A DNA stretch of 64,000 nucleotides from Candidatus Rhodobacter oscarellae (GCF_001078595.1 NZ_LFTY01000001.1:239830-303829), one strand, 5' to 3'; counted from the stretch's first letter, positions 36,268 to 45,373 are shown. Numbers and translations are program-made. Notes: generated by a model from the letters alone, not told the origin.

Positions 36268-36854
36268 AAAGGCTGTGCAAGCCACCGCAAATCGATACGC
36301 AAGGTTGCAATCGAAGGGCAGTTTGAAAACCTGCTGCTATCTCTGGAACCGTCTCAGGACCTCGTCAGCATTGCTCGAGCAATGTTTCAGGATTTCTGGG
36401 CCATGCGCGAGAAGCAGGCCGAACTGACCTCAATGACCGATAAAGAGAATCTCGCTAGGCTCGACGCTGACATCGAAGAACTCTTGGACCGGATCGTGGA
36501 CATATCGCAAGAATCCGTCAGCGCAGCTTTTGGAGAACGCATCGCCAAGCTCGGGCAGAAGCTGCTTGTTTTGCAGGAAAGAGTGGCACAACCAAGTGTA
36601 TCAAATGGCACCTACGAGGAGCTATTCGAACTCGCCATGAAGTTCCTGTCGAACCCTCGGCATATTTGGAGATTGCCGATCTTGCCGGAAAGATAACCGT
36701 GTTTAGATTGGCGTTCTGCTCTCCAACCGCCTACCGCCGAAATGAGGGTATTCGAACCCCACATTTTAGCCTTTTTATTCAAGGCATTGAAGGCTTCTGC
36801 GGTGGCAGATGTGAAATGGCGCACTCGGGAGGATTCGAACCCCCGACCCCTTGA
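36268..36854 (+). pseudogene. Large serine recombinase, C-terminal remnant
   Basis: The sequence begins right after the IS end with KGCASHRKSIRKVAIEGQFE, part of the recombinase zinc-finger domain. A coiled-coil region follows (LARLDADIEELLDRIVD, then AAFGERIAKLGQKLLVLQERVA). A frameshift near 36660-36700 moves the frame to TVFRLAFCSPTAYRRNEGIRTPHFSL, the usual end of this recombinase type. The catalytic N-terminal domain is missing, removed by the IS insertion. The frame runs into the 3' end of tRNA-Arg, as expected of an integrase beside its attachment site. Confidence 0.8.
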
Positions 36855-36893
36855 TTCGTAGTCAAGTGCTCTATCCAGCTGAGCTACGAGTGC
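36817..36893 (-). tRNA. tRNA-Arg (ACG)
   Basis: A 77-nt cloverleaf on the minus strand has acceptor GCACTCG (5' end at 36893) pairing with CGAGTGC, discriminator G and CCA at 36817-36819. The loop CTACGAA gives anticodon ACG (read as ICG). It is the likely attachment gene of the integrated element whose recombinase ends here. Confidence 0.95.
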
Positions 36894-36955
36894 GCAAGGT
36901 GGGCAGCATGTACCGCCCGTCGCGGGGCATTGCAAGGACGTTTTAAAAGTTTCCT

Positions 36956-38359
36956 CTACTCTGCCGCTTCATCCAGCGCGGCGGCGGATTTCGGCAGCAC
37001 GATCGCAAAGCAAGTGCCCTCTGGTCCGGTGGCCAAAAGCTCCAGGCGCCCGCCATGTCCGCGGATCAACTCGGCCGATATCGCCAGGCCCAACCCCGTG
37101 CCGCCCTTGCGCGTGCCGCCCTGGAAGGGCTGGAACAGGAACTCCTGCGCCTTGGGCGGCAGGCCGGGCCCGGTATCCGAGATGCGGATCTGCCAGTCGC
37201 CCTCGGTGTCGAGGGCGGACACAGAGATCTTTCCGGGCGCGCCCGTCGCTATGATCGCCTGGCGCGCGTTGCGCACCAGGTTGCCGATCACGCGGTAAAG
37301 CTGCTCGGGATCCGCGCGCAGCGCCAGGTTGGCGGGCACGTCCTCGGCAAAGCTCAGATCATGCTCGCCCACCGCAAGCCGCTCTGCCCCAATGACATCG
37401 TCCACAATGGGGGCCAGCATCACGCGGTCCAGCCGCGGCGCGGGCTCCTCTGCCTTGCCAAAGGCCAGCGTCGATTCGCACAGGTTCACCGCGCGGGTGA
37501 TCGAGCCCACAAGCTTTGGCGCGGCGCGCTTCACTGCCGGGTCCTCGCTGCGCTCCAGCCGATCTGAGAAGAGCTGTGCCACGGTCAGCATGTTGCGCAA
37601 ATCATGGCTGATCTTGGCCACGGCGCCGCCCAACTGCGCCAGCCGCTCTTTCTGCTTCAGCGCTCCCGTCAGCTGCGTCTGCATCGACATCAGCGCGTTC
37701 TCGGCCTCGCGCAGCTCGGTCACGCCGGCGTTGGGCTCGATGATCGTGCGCGCGTCCTCCGGGGCCTCCGCATAGGCCGACATCACGTCCACCACGTGCC
37801 GGATCGGTTTCACCAAAAAGCTGCGCACCGCAAGGAACAGCAAGATCGCCGTGAACACAGAGATCACCGCCGACAGGATCAGGATGCGCAGCCCGTAATC
37901 CAGCATCTCGGCCCGTAGGCTCTCTGTGTCCATTGTGACCTCGATCAAGAGGCCCGCGTCGCGCACCGGGTTGCCGATGACCCGGATCACCTCGGGCTCG
38001 GGCGTCGCCAGCCGCCGCATCGCGTCGCCGATCAGCACCCAGGCGTTGACGCCCCGCAGATCAAAGGTTTGCGCTATGGGCGAGGGTATATCAGAGGCCA
38101 GGATCAGCTGCCGGATCTGATCGCGCCGCAGCACCACGTTGAAGACGCCTGCATTCTCCAGCAGCTCGTCCTCTAGCTCCATCGTGATCTGCGCATCCGC
38201 CAGAAGCGCCAGCGAGGCGATCTGGGCCTTCTCCAACCGCATCAAGAGGTAATCCTCGCGGAACCGCGCCACCGAGGGCACGAAGATCATGATCTCCGCC
38301 AGCATCACGAACACGGTTGTGAGGATCAGGAACCGACCAGAGAGGGAGTTCAGGAACAT
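36956..38359 (-). CDS. Membrane sensor histidine kinase
   Basis: The 467-residue protein has an N-terminal helix (FLILTTVFVMLAEIMIFVPSVARF), a ~130-residue periplasmic loop and a second helix (ILILSAVISVFTAILLFLAV). A HAMP-like linker follows, then the dimerisation domain with KISHDLRNMLTVAQ, where His is the phosphorylation site. The ATPase motifs are NLVRNARQAI (N box), ISDTGPGLP (G1) and GGTGLGLAIS (G2). No response regulator is adjacent, so the partner is unknown. It is transcribed leftward behind the flavoprotein gene, whose stop is 24 bp upstream of its ATG. Confidence 0.88.
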   Translation of the reverse strand: MFLNSLSGRFLILTTVFVMLAEIMIFVPSVARFREDYLLMRLEKAQIASLALLADAQITMELEDELLENAGVFNVVLRRDQIRQLILASDIPSPIAQTFDLRGVNAWVLIGDAMRRLATPEPEVIRVIGNPVRDAGLLIEVTMDTESLRAEMLDYGLRILILSAVISVFTAILLFLAVRSFLVKPIRHVVDVMSAYAEAPEDARTIIEPNAGVTELREAENALMSMQTQLTGALKQKERLAQLGGAVAKISHDLRNMLTVAQLFSDRLERSEDPAVKRAAPKLVGSITRAVNLCESTLAFGKAEEPAPRLDRVMLAPIVDDVIGAERLAVGEHDLSFAEDVPANLALRADPEQLYRVIGNLVRNARQAIIATGAPGKISVSALDTEGDWQIRISDTGPGLPPKAQEFLFQPFQGGTRKGGTGLGLAISAELIRGHGGRLELLATGPEGTCFAIVLPKSAAALDEAAE

Positions 38360-38383
38360 GTCGCTTCAGCATCCGCCCGGCTG

Positions 38384-39793
38384 TTAAGGTATCCAGCGCT
38401 GCACCAAGCCCACGATGCGCTTCACGCGCGGGTTCTCGAACAGCCTTGGGGTAAAATAGGCACCTGCGGCGCGTTTGTTAACCTCCCCTAGGGTGGGATA
38501 AGGCGCGACCATGGCGGAAATGTCCGACATCTTCAGCTTCTTGGTGATCGCGAGCGCCCATATCTGGATCAGCTCGCCCGCCTGCGGCCCAACGATAGAG
38601 GCGCCCACCGGGCGCCCGCGGACCACCATGACCTTGATCAGGCCGGTTGTCTTCGCCTCGGCCAGCGCGCGGTCGTTGCCCTTGAACTCGGCTCGGGCGA
38701 CCTCCATCTGGCCGCCGAACTTGGTTCGGGCCTCGGCCTCGGTCATGCCGACCTGGGCCAGCTCGGGGTCGGTATAGGTCGCCCAGGGGATGTGATCGCT
38801 GCGCTGCTTGGCGGGCAGCCCGAACAGCATCGAGCGGATGATCACCCCCGCGTGGTAGCCCGCCACATGGGTGAACTGCAGCCCGCCCGCCACGTCGCCG
38901 ATAGCATAGACCCGACGGTTCGTCGTGCGCAGCCCGCCGTCGACCTTTACGGCGCGGTCATATGCAACGCCGGCCTTGTCCAAGTCCAACTTCTCTAGAT
39001 TTGCCTGCCGCCCGACGGCCATCAGCAGATGCGAGCCGGCAAAGCGGCGCCCGTCCTTGGTCTCGACGGTGATCTCGTCGCCGTCCTGGGCGATCCGCGC
39101 GGCGAGCGCGTCCTCGGCGATCTCGATCCCCTCGCCGCGCAGCTTGTCCAGCACGATGGCGGCCAGCTCCGGGTCGTCCTTGCCCATCGCCTTCATGCCC
39201 TCGATCACCGTGACCTCGGACCCCAAGCGGCGATGCGCCTGCGCCATCTCCAAGCCGATGGGACCGCCGCCGATCACAAGCAGGTGCTTTGGCCGCTCGC
39301 GCAGCTCAAAGATGTCCTCGTTGGTGTAGTGGCGCACCTGGTCCAGCCCGGGGATCGGCGGCACGAGGGGCCGCGACCCTGTGGCGATCACAAAGCGCCG
39401 CGCGGTGATGATCGCGTCGCCCGCCTGCACCTCGGTGCGGGAGATGAAGCGCCCGAAATCCTGGATCACGCGCACGCCCAAGCCCTCAAAGCGCTCCACC
39501 GAATCGTGCGGCTCGATGGCGGCGATCACGCTGGCGACGTGGTCCTTGGCGGCGGCGTAGTCGACCTGCGGCTCCACGCCGGCCACGCCCAGCCCGCCCC
39601 GCATCGCATGCGCGGCCTTGCCCGCCGCGATCAGCGCCTTGGAGGGCACGCAGCCGTAGTTCAAGCAGTCGCCGCCCATCTTGTGGCCCTCGATCAGGAC
39701 CACGCGCGCGCCCATCTGCACGGCGCCCGCGGCCACGCTCAGCCCGCCCGAGCCGCCGCCGATAACGCAGACATCCGTTGTAATGCGTTCCAT
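38384..39793 (-). CDS. FAD-dependent pyridine nucleotide-disulfide oxidoreductase (mercuric reductase-like)
   Basis: The 469-residue protein has FAD-binding VCVIGGGSGGLSVAAGA near the N-terminus. The redox-active pair is in GGDCLNYGCVPSKALI (Cys43 and Cys48). NAD-binding LVIGGGPIGLEMAQ, FAD motif RVYAIGDVAGG and the class I dimerisation domain with the end GLVQRWIP follow. It lacks the extra C-terminal Cys pair of true MerA. The TVP38 gene just upstream is its frequent partner in proteobacteria, though the joint function is not established. Substrate unknown. Confidence 0.88.
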   Translation of the reverse strand: MERITTDVCVIGGGSGGLSVAAGAVQMGARVVLIEGHKMGGDCLNYGCVPSKALIAAGKAAHAMRGGLGVAGVEPQVDYAAAKDHVASVIAAIEPHDSVERFEGLGVRVIQDFGRFISRTEVQAGDAIITARRFVIATGSRPLVPPIPGLDQVRHYTNEDIFELRERPKHLLVIGGGPIGLEMAQAHRRLGSEVTVIEGMKAMGKDDPELAAIVLDKLRGEGIEIAEDALAARIAQDGDEITVETKDGRRFAGSHLLMAVGRQANLEKLDLDKAGVAYDRAVKVDGGLRTTNRRVYAIGDVAGGLQFTHVAGYHAGVIIRSMLFGLPAKQRSDHIPWATYTDPELAQVGMTEAEARTKFGGQMEVARAEFKGNDRALAEAKTTGLIKVMVVRGRPVGASIVGPQAGELIQIWALAITKKLKMSDISAMVAPYPTLGEVNKRAAGAYFTPRLFENPRVKRIVGLVQRWIP

Positions 39794-39798
39794 GATGC

Positions 39799-40530
39799 TT
39801 ACAGGTCCCTTTGGCCGCGGATGGCCTTGATCGCGATCGGCAGCGCCGCCAGCACGCAGAGCCCCAGGATCGGCAGGATGATCTGCGGCTCAAAGATGAT
39901 GCCCAGATTGGGGGTCTCGCCGCGGGCGAAGACATCGCCCAGCCCCGCGCCCACCGAGGTAAAGACCACGGCGCCGGGGATGATCCCCAGGAAGGTGGAG
40001 ATCACGAAGCGATGGGTCGGCACCTCTAGGAAGCTCGGCACCAGGTTGGCCATAAAGAACGGCACCGCGGGCACCAGGCGCATCAGAAAGAGCATGGACC
40101 ACTGATTCTTGTCGATCCCGTCCTTGATGCGCTTCACGATGCCCTCCGAGCCCTCCAGCCGCGCGCCCAGCCGCTCTCCGAACCCCCACCGCGCGGCGGT
40201 GAAGATGGCCGTGGCGCCAATCGTGGCGCCGATGACGTTATAAAGCGCGCCGGGGAAGGTGGCGAAGAGGAACCCCCCGGTCAGCGTCGCGATGGTGGCC
40301 CCGGGCAGCGAGAAGGCCACGATCACCACATAGGCCGCGACGAAAACCGCCGCGGTGGCAAGGTAGTTCGCATCCCGGAACGCGATCAGCGCCTCACGGT
40401 TATCCGCCAGGGTCTGAAAGCTCAGGTAGTCGCGCAGGGTGAAGAACCCGACGATAGCCACGGCGAGAATCACAAGCAGAGGCAGCCGCTTGGCCAGCCT
40501 GGATTGCGCTGCATCAGTCATGTCGCTCAT
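39799..40530 (-). CDS. TVP38/TMEM64-family membrane protein
   Basis: The 243-residue protein has about five membrane segments. It holds the family's SNARE-associated-type core: FSLPGATIATLTGGFLFATFPGALYNVIGATIGATAIFTAARWGFG, then FLMRLVPAVPFFMANLVP. DedA/TVP38 proteins are proposed lipid scramblases or transporters. An ATG at 40521 is an alternative start. It ends 5 bp before the flavoprotein ATG, so the pair is an operon with the sensor kinase. Confidence 0.85.
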   Translation of the reverse strand: MSDMTDAAQSRLAKRLPLLVILAVAIVGFFTLRDYLSFQTLADNREALIAFRDANYLATAAVFVAAYVVIVAFSLPGATIATLTGGFLFATFPGALYNVIGATIGATAIFTAARWGFGERLGARLEGSEGIVKRIKDGIDKNQWSMLFLMRLVPAVPFFMANLVPSFLEVPTHRFVISTFLGIIPGAVVFTSVGAGLGDVFARGETPNLGIIFEPQIILPILGLCVLAALPIAIKAIRGQRDL

Positions 40531-40828
40531 TTCGGTCGTCCCTCATTGCGTGCCAACTTGCCCAAAAGATGTGGGCAGCGGCAGGGCGGAATTGGCATTC
40601 TCACGCCGCATTGATCGGCGGTGATCGAATATTTCATGGATTTGGTGTATATTCGGTGCCGTTGACACATTCGCAGGGGGCCCGGGCCCCGCCCGGTCAT
40701 TTTCTGAAACATTCTGGGCGCAGCCGAATTGACAAGTGCCGCCGCCGGGCCTAAAGACCGGGCTCTTAGAATTACACCGGCCTTTGAGTCCCCGCTAACG
40801 GGGCTTGGGCCCAGACGGAGACGACGCG

Positions 40829-40963
40829 ATGAAGCGCACCTACCAACCTTCGAACCTGGTCCGCAAGCGGCGCCACGGCTTTCGCGCGCGCATGGCCACC
40901 AAGGCTGGCCGCAAGATCCTGAACGCGCGTCGCGCTCGGGGCCGGAAGTCGCTCAGCGCCTAA
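40829..40963 (+). CDS. rpmH: 50S ribosomal protein L34
   Basis: The 44-residue protein reads [20 protein letters not shown] then [20 protein letters not shown], the full L34 sequence pattern. It binds 23S rRNA in the large subunit. GGAG stands just before the ATG. The rnpA gene follows 11 bp later, as in most bacteria. Confidence 0.98.
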
Positions 40964-40974
40964 GGCGATAGACG

Positions 40975-41358
40975 ATGGATGACAAAGAGGTGCCAGGGGC
41001 GTCCCCGGCGCCTCTTTTGCGTTTGTCGGTGCTCAAGAAGCGCGCCGACTTCCTGCGCGCGGCGCGCGGGCGTCGCCAGGCGACGCCGGGATTTGTGCTG
41101 CAAGGCTGGAACCGCAAGGACCCCGACCCTCCAAGGGTCGGCTTCACCTGCTCAAAGAAGGTCGGCAACGCGGTTGCGCGCAACCGCGCCAAGCGGCGCC
41201 TGCGCGAGATCGCGCAGCTTGAGCTGCGGCAGGCCGGGCAGCCGGGTTGGGACTACGTGCTGATCGGGCGCCATCAGGTGACGGCGGCGCGCGATTTTGT
41301 GCAGCTGCGCGAGGACCTTCAACGCGCCCTGAACGCGCTGCACGGCCGCAAACCCTGA
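40975..41358 (+). CDS. rnpA: Ribonuclease P protein component
   Basis: The 127-residue basic protein has FTCSKKVGNAVARNRAKRRLREI, the RNR motif that contacts the RNA subunit, plus the family's start LSVLKKRADFLRAARGRR. It assists RNase P in removing 5' leaders from tRNA precursors. Usually yidD and yidC follow, but here the next gene is the ATP sulfurylase fusion, so the common order is broken. Confidence 0.95.
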   Translation: MDDKEVPGASPAPLLRLSVLKKRADFLRAARGRRQATPGFVLQGWNRKDPDPPRVGFTCSKKVGNAVARNRAKRRLREIAQLELRQAGQPGWDYVLIGRHQVTAARDFVQLREDLQRALNALHGRKP

Positions 41359-41519
41359 ACTTCTGACCCTATTGCGACGTAGCAAGCATGGCGACCTGGC
41401 TGGCCCGCGCGGCGCGCGCGCCTCTCCATGCAAACGCGACTGTTGCAGCTTTGCGACCATCGGCGGGATCGCGGGCTCCCGCCAATAAATTCCTTTCATT
41501 GCCAGTTAAGAGGTGTATG

Positions 41520-41535
41520 TGTTCACGCGTGAACA
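41520..41535. promoter_or_regulatory. Perfect 16-bp palindrome upstream of the fused sat gene
   Basis: TGTTCACGCGTGAACA is a perfect inverted repeat. It lies 18 bp before the first ATG of the wHTH-sulfurylase ORF, where a dimeric winged-helix protein could repress its own transcription. The rnpA-sat gap (195 bp) contains no other strong motif. Confidence 0.65.
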
Positions 41536-41553
41536 AACACTGAGTCGCGATCC

Positions 41554-43623
41554 ATGTGCCCCGCACCCGCAAAATCCAACAGCCAAGACGAAGACCAGCT
41601 CTTTCTCTTGCTTCGGCAGCTAGAGCGCGCGCCGAAGGCCAACCAGCGTGCCCTGGCCGCTGCGATTGGGGTCTCGCTGGGCCGGCTCAACGCGCTGATG
41701 CGCACCGCCAGCGAGGCGGGGCTGATCCTGACCCAGGATCGCGACGGCCCCGACCGCCGCCAGCGCTTCGCCTATGCGCTCACCGAACGGGGCGTTTCTG
41801 AAAAGAACCGCCTTATCGACCAGTTCCTCGCCCGCAAATTTGAAGAGTACGCGTCGCTGCATGCCGAGCTTACCGGCTCGGTAAGTGACATTGTCCCCCT
41901 AAAGTACAGGAGTAAACTAATGCAAAATAACCTCGCCCCGATCCCAGAGCTCTACGTCTCCTATGACAGCGCGCTGAAGCTCAAACTGGAGGCCGCCGAG
42001 CTGACCTCTTGGGACCTCAAACCCCGCCAGATCTGCGATCTGGAGCTCTTGATGAATGGCGGCTTCAACCCGCTCAAGGGCTTCCTGACCGAGGAAGACT
42101 ATAACGGCGTGGTCGAGAACATGCGCCTGGCCGATGGCAGCCTCTGGCCGATGCCGATCACGCTGGATGTCAGCCCGGACTTCGCCGACGGCATCGAGCT
42201 GGGCCAGGACATCGCCCTGCGCGACCAAGAGGGCGTGATCCTGGGCACCATGACGGTCACCGACCGCTGGACCCCGGACAAGTCGCGCGAGGCCGAGAAG
42301 GTCTTTGGCGCCGACGACCAAGCCCACCCGGCGGTGAACTACCTGCATAACGAGGCGGGAAGCGTCTATCTGGGCGGGCCCGTTGTGGGCATCCAGCAGC
42401 CCGTGCATTACGACTTCCGCGGCCGCCGCGACACGCCCAACGAGCTGCGCGCCTATTTCCGCAAGATGGGCTGGCGCCGCGTGGTGGCCTTCCAGACCCG
42501 CAACCCGCTGCACCGCGCCCACCAAGAGCTGACCTTCCGCGCCGCCAAGGAGGCGCAGGCGAACCTGCTGATCCACCCTGTTGTGGGCATGACCAAGCCC
42601 GGCGACGTGGACCACTTCACCCGGGTGCGCTGCTACGAGGCGGTGCTGGACAAGTACCCCTCCTCGACCACGTCGATGTCCTTGCTGAACCTGGCGATGC
42701 GCATGGCGGGCCCGCGCGAGGCAGTCTGGCACGGGCTGATCCGCGCCAACCACGGCTGCACCCATATGATCGTGGGCCGCGACCACGCGGGCCCCGGCAA
42801 GAACTCCGCCGGCGAGGATTTCTACGGGCCCTATGACGCGCAGGAGCTCTTCCGCGCGCATGCCGACGAAGTCGGCATTGAGATGGTGGACTTCAAGCAC
42901 ATGGTCTATGTGCAAGAGCGCGCGCAATACGAGCCCGCCGATGAGGTCACCGATGGCGCCACCGTGCTGAACATCTCGGGTACCGAGCTGCGCCGCCGGT
43001 TGCGCGAGGGGCTCGACATCCCCGAGTGGTTCTCCTTCCCCGAGGTGGTCACCGAGCTGCGCAAGCGCTACCCGCCGCGTTCCCAGCAGGGCTTTACCGT
43101 GTTCTTCACCGGCTTCTCCGGCTCGGGCAAGTCCACGATTGCGAACGCGCTGATGGTCAAGCTGATGGAGATGGGCGGTCGCCCCGTGACGCTGCTGGAT
43201 GGCGATATCGTGCGTAAGAACCTCTCGTCCGAGTTGGGCTTTAGCAAGGAGCACCGCGACCTCAACATTCGCCGCATCGGCTATGTCGCCAGCGAGATCA
43301 CCAAGAACGGCGGCATCGCGATCTGCGCCCCCATCGCGCCCTATGCGACCACGCGCCGGGCCGTGCGCGAGGACGTGGAGGCCTTCGGCGCCTTCGTCGA
43401 GGTCCATGTGGCCACCTCGATCGAGGAATGCGAGCGCCGCGACCGCAAGGGGCTCTATAAGCTGGCCCGCGAGGGCAAGATCAAGGAGTTCACCGGGATC
43501 TCCGACCCCTATGACGTGCCCGAGAACCCCGAGCTGAGCGTAGAGACCGAGAATGTCGAGGTCGATAACTGCGCGCATCAGGTGCTCTTGAAGCTGGAGA
43601 GCCTCGGGTTGATCGCAGGTTGA
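41554..43623 (+). CDS. Winged-helix domain fused to ATP sulfurylase and APS kinase
   Basis: One frame of 689 codons has three parts. Residues 13-110 are a MarR/EPS-associated winged helix (DQLFLLLRQLERAPKANQRA, then VSLGRLNALMRTASEAGLI, then KNRLIDQFLARKFEEY). From Met123 (ATG 41920, AGGAG at 41907-41911) the usual bifunctional enzyme begins (MQNNLAPIPELYVSYDSALK). Its sulfurylase domain has QTRNPLHRAH at 314-323 and GRDHAGPGKN, and its APS kinase domain has P-loop GFSGSGKST at 520-528. The enzyme makes APS and then PAPS for sulfate assimilation or sulfation. Residues 111-122 look like a translated spacer. The ribosome site suggests the enzyme can also be made alone from 41920. Confidence 0.9.
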   Translation: MCPAPAKSNSQDEDQLFLLLRQLERAPKANQRALAAAIGVSLGRLNALMRTASEAGLILTQDRDGPDRRQRFAYALTERGVSEKNRLIDQFLARKFEEYASLHAELTGSVSDIVPLKYRSKLMQNNLAPIPELYVSYDSALKLKLEAAELTSWDLKPRQICDLELLMNGGFNPLKGFLTEEDYNGVVENMRLADGSLWPMPITLDVSPDFADGIELGQDIALRDQEGVILGTMTVTDRWTPDKSREAEKVFGADDQAHPAVNYLHNEAGSVYLGGPVVGIQQPVHYDFRGRRDTPNELRAYFRKMGWRRVVAFQTRNPLHRAHQELTFRAAKEAQANLLIHPVVGMTKPGDVDHFTRVRCYEAVLDKYPSSTTSMSLLNLAMRMAGPREAVWHGLIRANHGCTHMIVGRDHAGPGKNSAGEDFYGPYDAQELFRAHADEVGIEMVDFKHMVYVQERAQYEPADEVTDGATVLNISGTELRRRLREGLDIPEWFSFPEVVTELRKRYPPRSQQGFTVFFTGFSGSGKSTIANALMVKLMEMGGRPVTLLDGDIVRKNLSSELGFSKEHRDLNIRRIGYVASEITKNGGIAICAPIAPYATTRRAVREDVEAFGAFVEVHVATSIEECERRDRKGLYKLAREGKIKEFTGISDPYDVPENPELSVETENVEVDNCAHQVLLKLESLGLIAG

Positions 43624-44279
43624 TCATAGCGCTGACGTCGATCCCGCCACGTTTCGGCGGGCTCGGCGCGCGGCTGCGCGCGATCCTGGCGCAGGCGCCA
43701 GAGCGTGTCGTCGTCACGATCCCGAATGAATATGCGCGCTTCCCCGAATGGGGTGGCGCGCTGCCCGATTTGCCCGTCGGAGTGGAGCTGTTTCGCGGCC
43801 CTGATCACGGCCCAGCCACCAAATGCGTCGAGGTCTTTCAGTGCTTCCCCAGGAATGACGTGCTGATCTGCGACGACGATTGCGATTACGGGCCAGGCTG
43901 GCTTGAGGCCTTCCGTTTGGCCAGAGCCGCACATCCCAACGCGGTGATCGCGGCCAGCACCTTTGGCACTGAACGGCTCGGCCTCGCGCAAGGCGACGCG
44001 GTCGTGCAGGGCTTCGCAGGCGTTTTATTGCGGCCTGAATGGCTTGATATCAGCCCGCCGGACGCCCAGGCGCAATGGGTCGATGACATATGGCTCTCGG
44101 CGGTGATCGCCGCGGCAGGGCTTGAGGTCGTCCCCGTCGCTCAGGCACGGGCCTGCGTCACGCCACTCGCTCAAGCCGCCGCATTGCAATCGGCACAAAT
44201 CCAAGGCCAATCCCGCGCCGACCTGAACCGCAGCGTGGCCCTGCGCCTTGCCTCTTCATACGGGGTCTGGGGAAAGTAG
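43620..44279 (+). CDS. Putative glycosyltransferase-like protein
   Basis: The 219-residue protein starts at TTG 43620, which overlaps the sat stop in TTGA, so translation is likely coupled. It opens with an alpha/beta strand (MIIALTSIPPRFGGLGARLRAIL). An Asp-rich segment DVLICDDDCDYGPGWLEAF near residue 85 resembles the DxD metal/sugar-nucleotide site of GT-A glycosyltransferases. A later acidic motif reads WVDDIWLSAV. The family is not firmly recognised. Placed behind PAPS synthesis, it may act on a polysaccharide that is sulfated, but this is inference. Confidence 0.6.
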   Translation: MIIALTSIPPRFGGLGARLRAILAQAPERVVVTIPNEYARFPEWGGALPDLPVGVELFRGPDHGPATKCVEVFQCFPRNDVLICDDDCDYGPGWLEAFRLARAAHPNAVIAASTFGTERLGLAQGDAVVQGFAGVLLRPEWLDISPPDAQAQWVDDIWLSAVIAAAGLEVVPVAQARACVTPLAQAAALQSAQIQGQSRADLNRSVALRLASSYGVWGK

Positions 44280-44538
44280 CACCCTCACCCGACTGCTTAT
44301 GGTCTGGTGCTGTCGTTGGCCAAAACACACGACGCCCCAGCAACGTCTGCCGACACCAGACGCATCGGAACCCAAGCAATGCAACCGCCCGAGCTTTCCT
44401 TGGGCAGCGGCCATTCGGCCAGGAGGCCGCTGCCCGGGTTGCGCTTGGCTCAAGGCGGAGGCCTCAGATCATTTTCTGTTTCCTTTCAGGGGGCTGGCTT
44501 TCGAGGCGCCCCGAAACCAACATTTGACCAACAATCCG

Positions 44539-45150
44539 TTAGGCCGTCAAATCCGCCACGGAGGCCAAAGGGGCCAACAGATTGTGTGGGTCTGGGGCTT
44601 TGAATTTGTTGCCCTTTCTCGCTTCAAGCGTCACGATCCTGAACCCTCCGTGGTTCTGGCGTTTCACGTCCGTAAGATCGAGAAGGTCGATAGAAAGGGA
44701 CAACCCTGCTGCGATGACGCCCAGGACCCGGTGCGGCCCTATTGGCTCCGGTATGATGAACGAGATCGTTTGGCCGTCGCGGCTCTGCGGGGCCACGGCG
44801 ACCACACCGAACTGCGCGCCGTTGAGGTTCGCCCACGAGTGCGGCGTTGCCTCCTCCTCCGAGGGGAATGTCACCCGGCCCCCTTTGACCTCGATCGGGC
44901 CCGCAACCAGGAGGACCGCGCCGTGGGCCTGCACCGCGTTCGCTTGCTTCTGCGCGGGTGTTTCTCCCGGTTTTCGGGCAAGTGCCAGCCAGACCTCATC
45001 CACCCTGAGGGTTGTGGCGAGCGCCCGTATCTTGTCCTCGCGCGGGCGGCTCATGCCGTGGAACCACTTAGGCACGGTGTTGACGCTGACATTGGTCGCC
45101 TGCTTCTCCAACTCACGCCTGAGCCAGGATAGGCGACCGAGCGGCTCAGA
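44539..45150 (-). pseudogene. HTH-containing protein with disrupted 5' end
   Basis: The protein reads GRLSWLRRELEKQATNVSVNTVPKWFHGMSRPREDKI then RVDEVWLALARKP, a Cro/CI-like HTH. About 120 further residues follow (VLLVAGPIEVKGGRVTFPS), typical of small regulator-like proteins in alphaproteobacteria. No ATG is in frame before it. An ATG in another frame at about 45158 (MDLSRSVAYPG) suggests a 1-nt frameshift near 45130-45150. A TTG at 45111 is the only in-frame start and would lose part of the HTH. Confidence 0.55.
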
Positions 45151-45226
45151 TCCATCAGCGCCTCTTCGCCGCCCTGTTCGTAAAGTTCTGGACCTGTCGC
45201 GTTGTGATGCCGCCCGAAGTTCTCAT

Positions 45227-45373
45227 TTATGCAGCCTGAGCCTCGAAGACCAAGGGGCTTTTCCACCCCAAGGCTGAGTGCCTTCTGCGCGTATTGGAGA
45301 AGCCGTTGATGTATTCATAGAAAGCCAGCTCAGCTGCGCGGCGTGTTGGCCATGACCGCTGCCGATTGTCCAT
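45227..45373 (-). mobile_element. IS3-family transposase C-terminal remnant
   Basis: On the minus strand 48 codons read SWPTRRAAELAFYEYINGFS then NTRRRHSALGWKSPLVFEAQAA and TAA at 45227-45229. The NxxRRHSALGxxSPxxFE pattern is the extreme C-terminus of IS3-group transposases. Nothing upstream continues the protein, so the rest of the element is gone. Confidence 0.85.

Noticed and set aside
36666-36854. A separate 62-codon gene before tRNA-Arg
   Set aside because: It is the frame-shifted tail of the serine recombinase and ends in the tRNA gene, not an independent gene.
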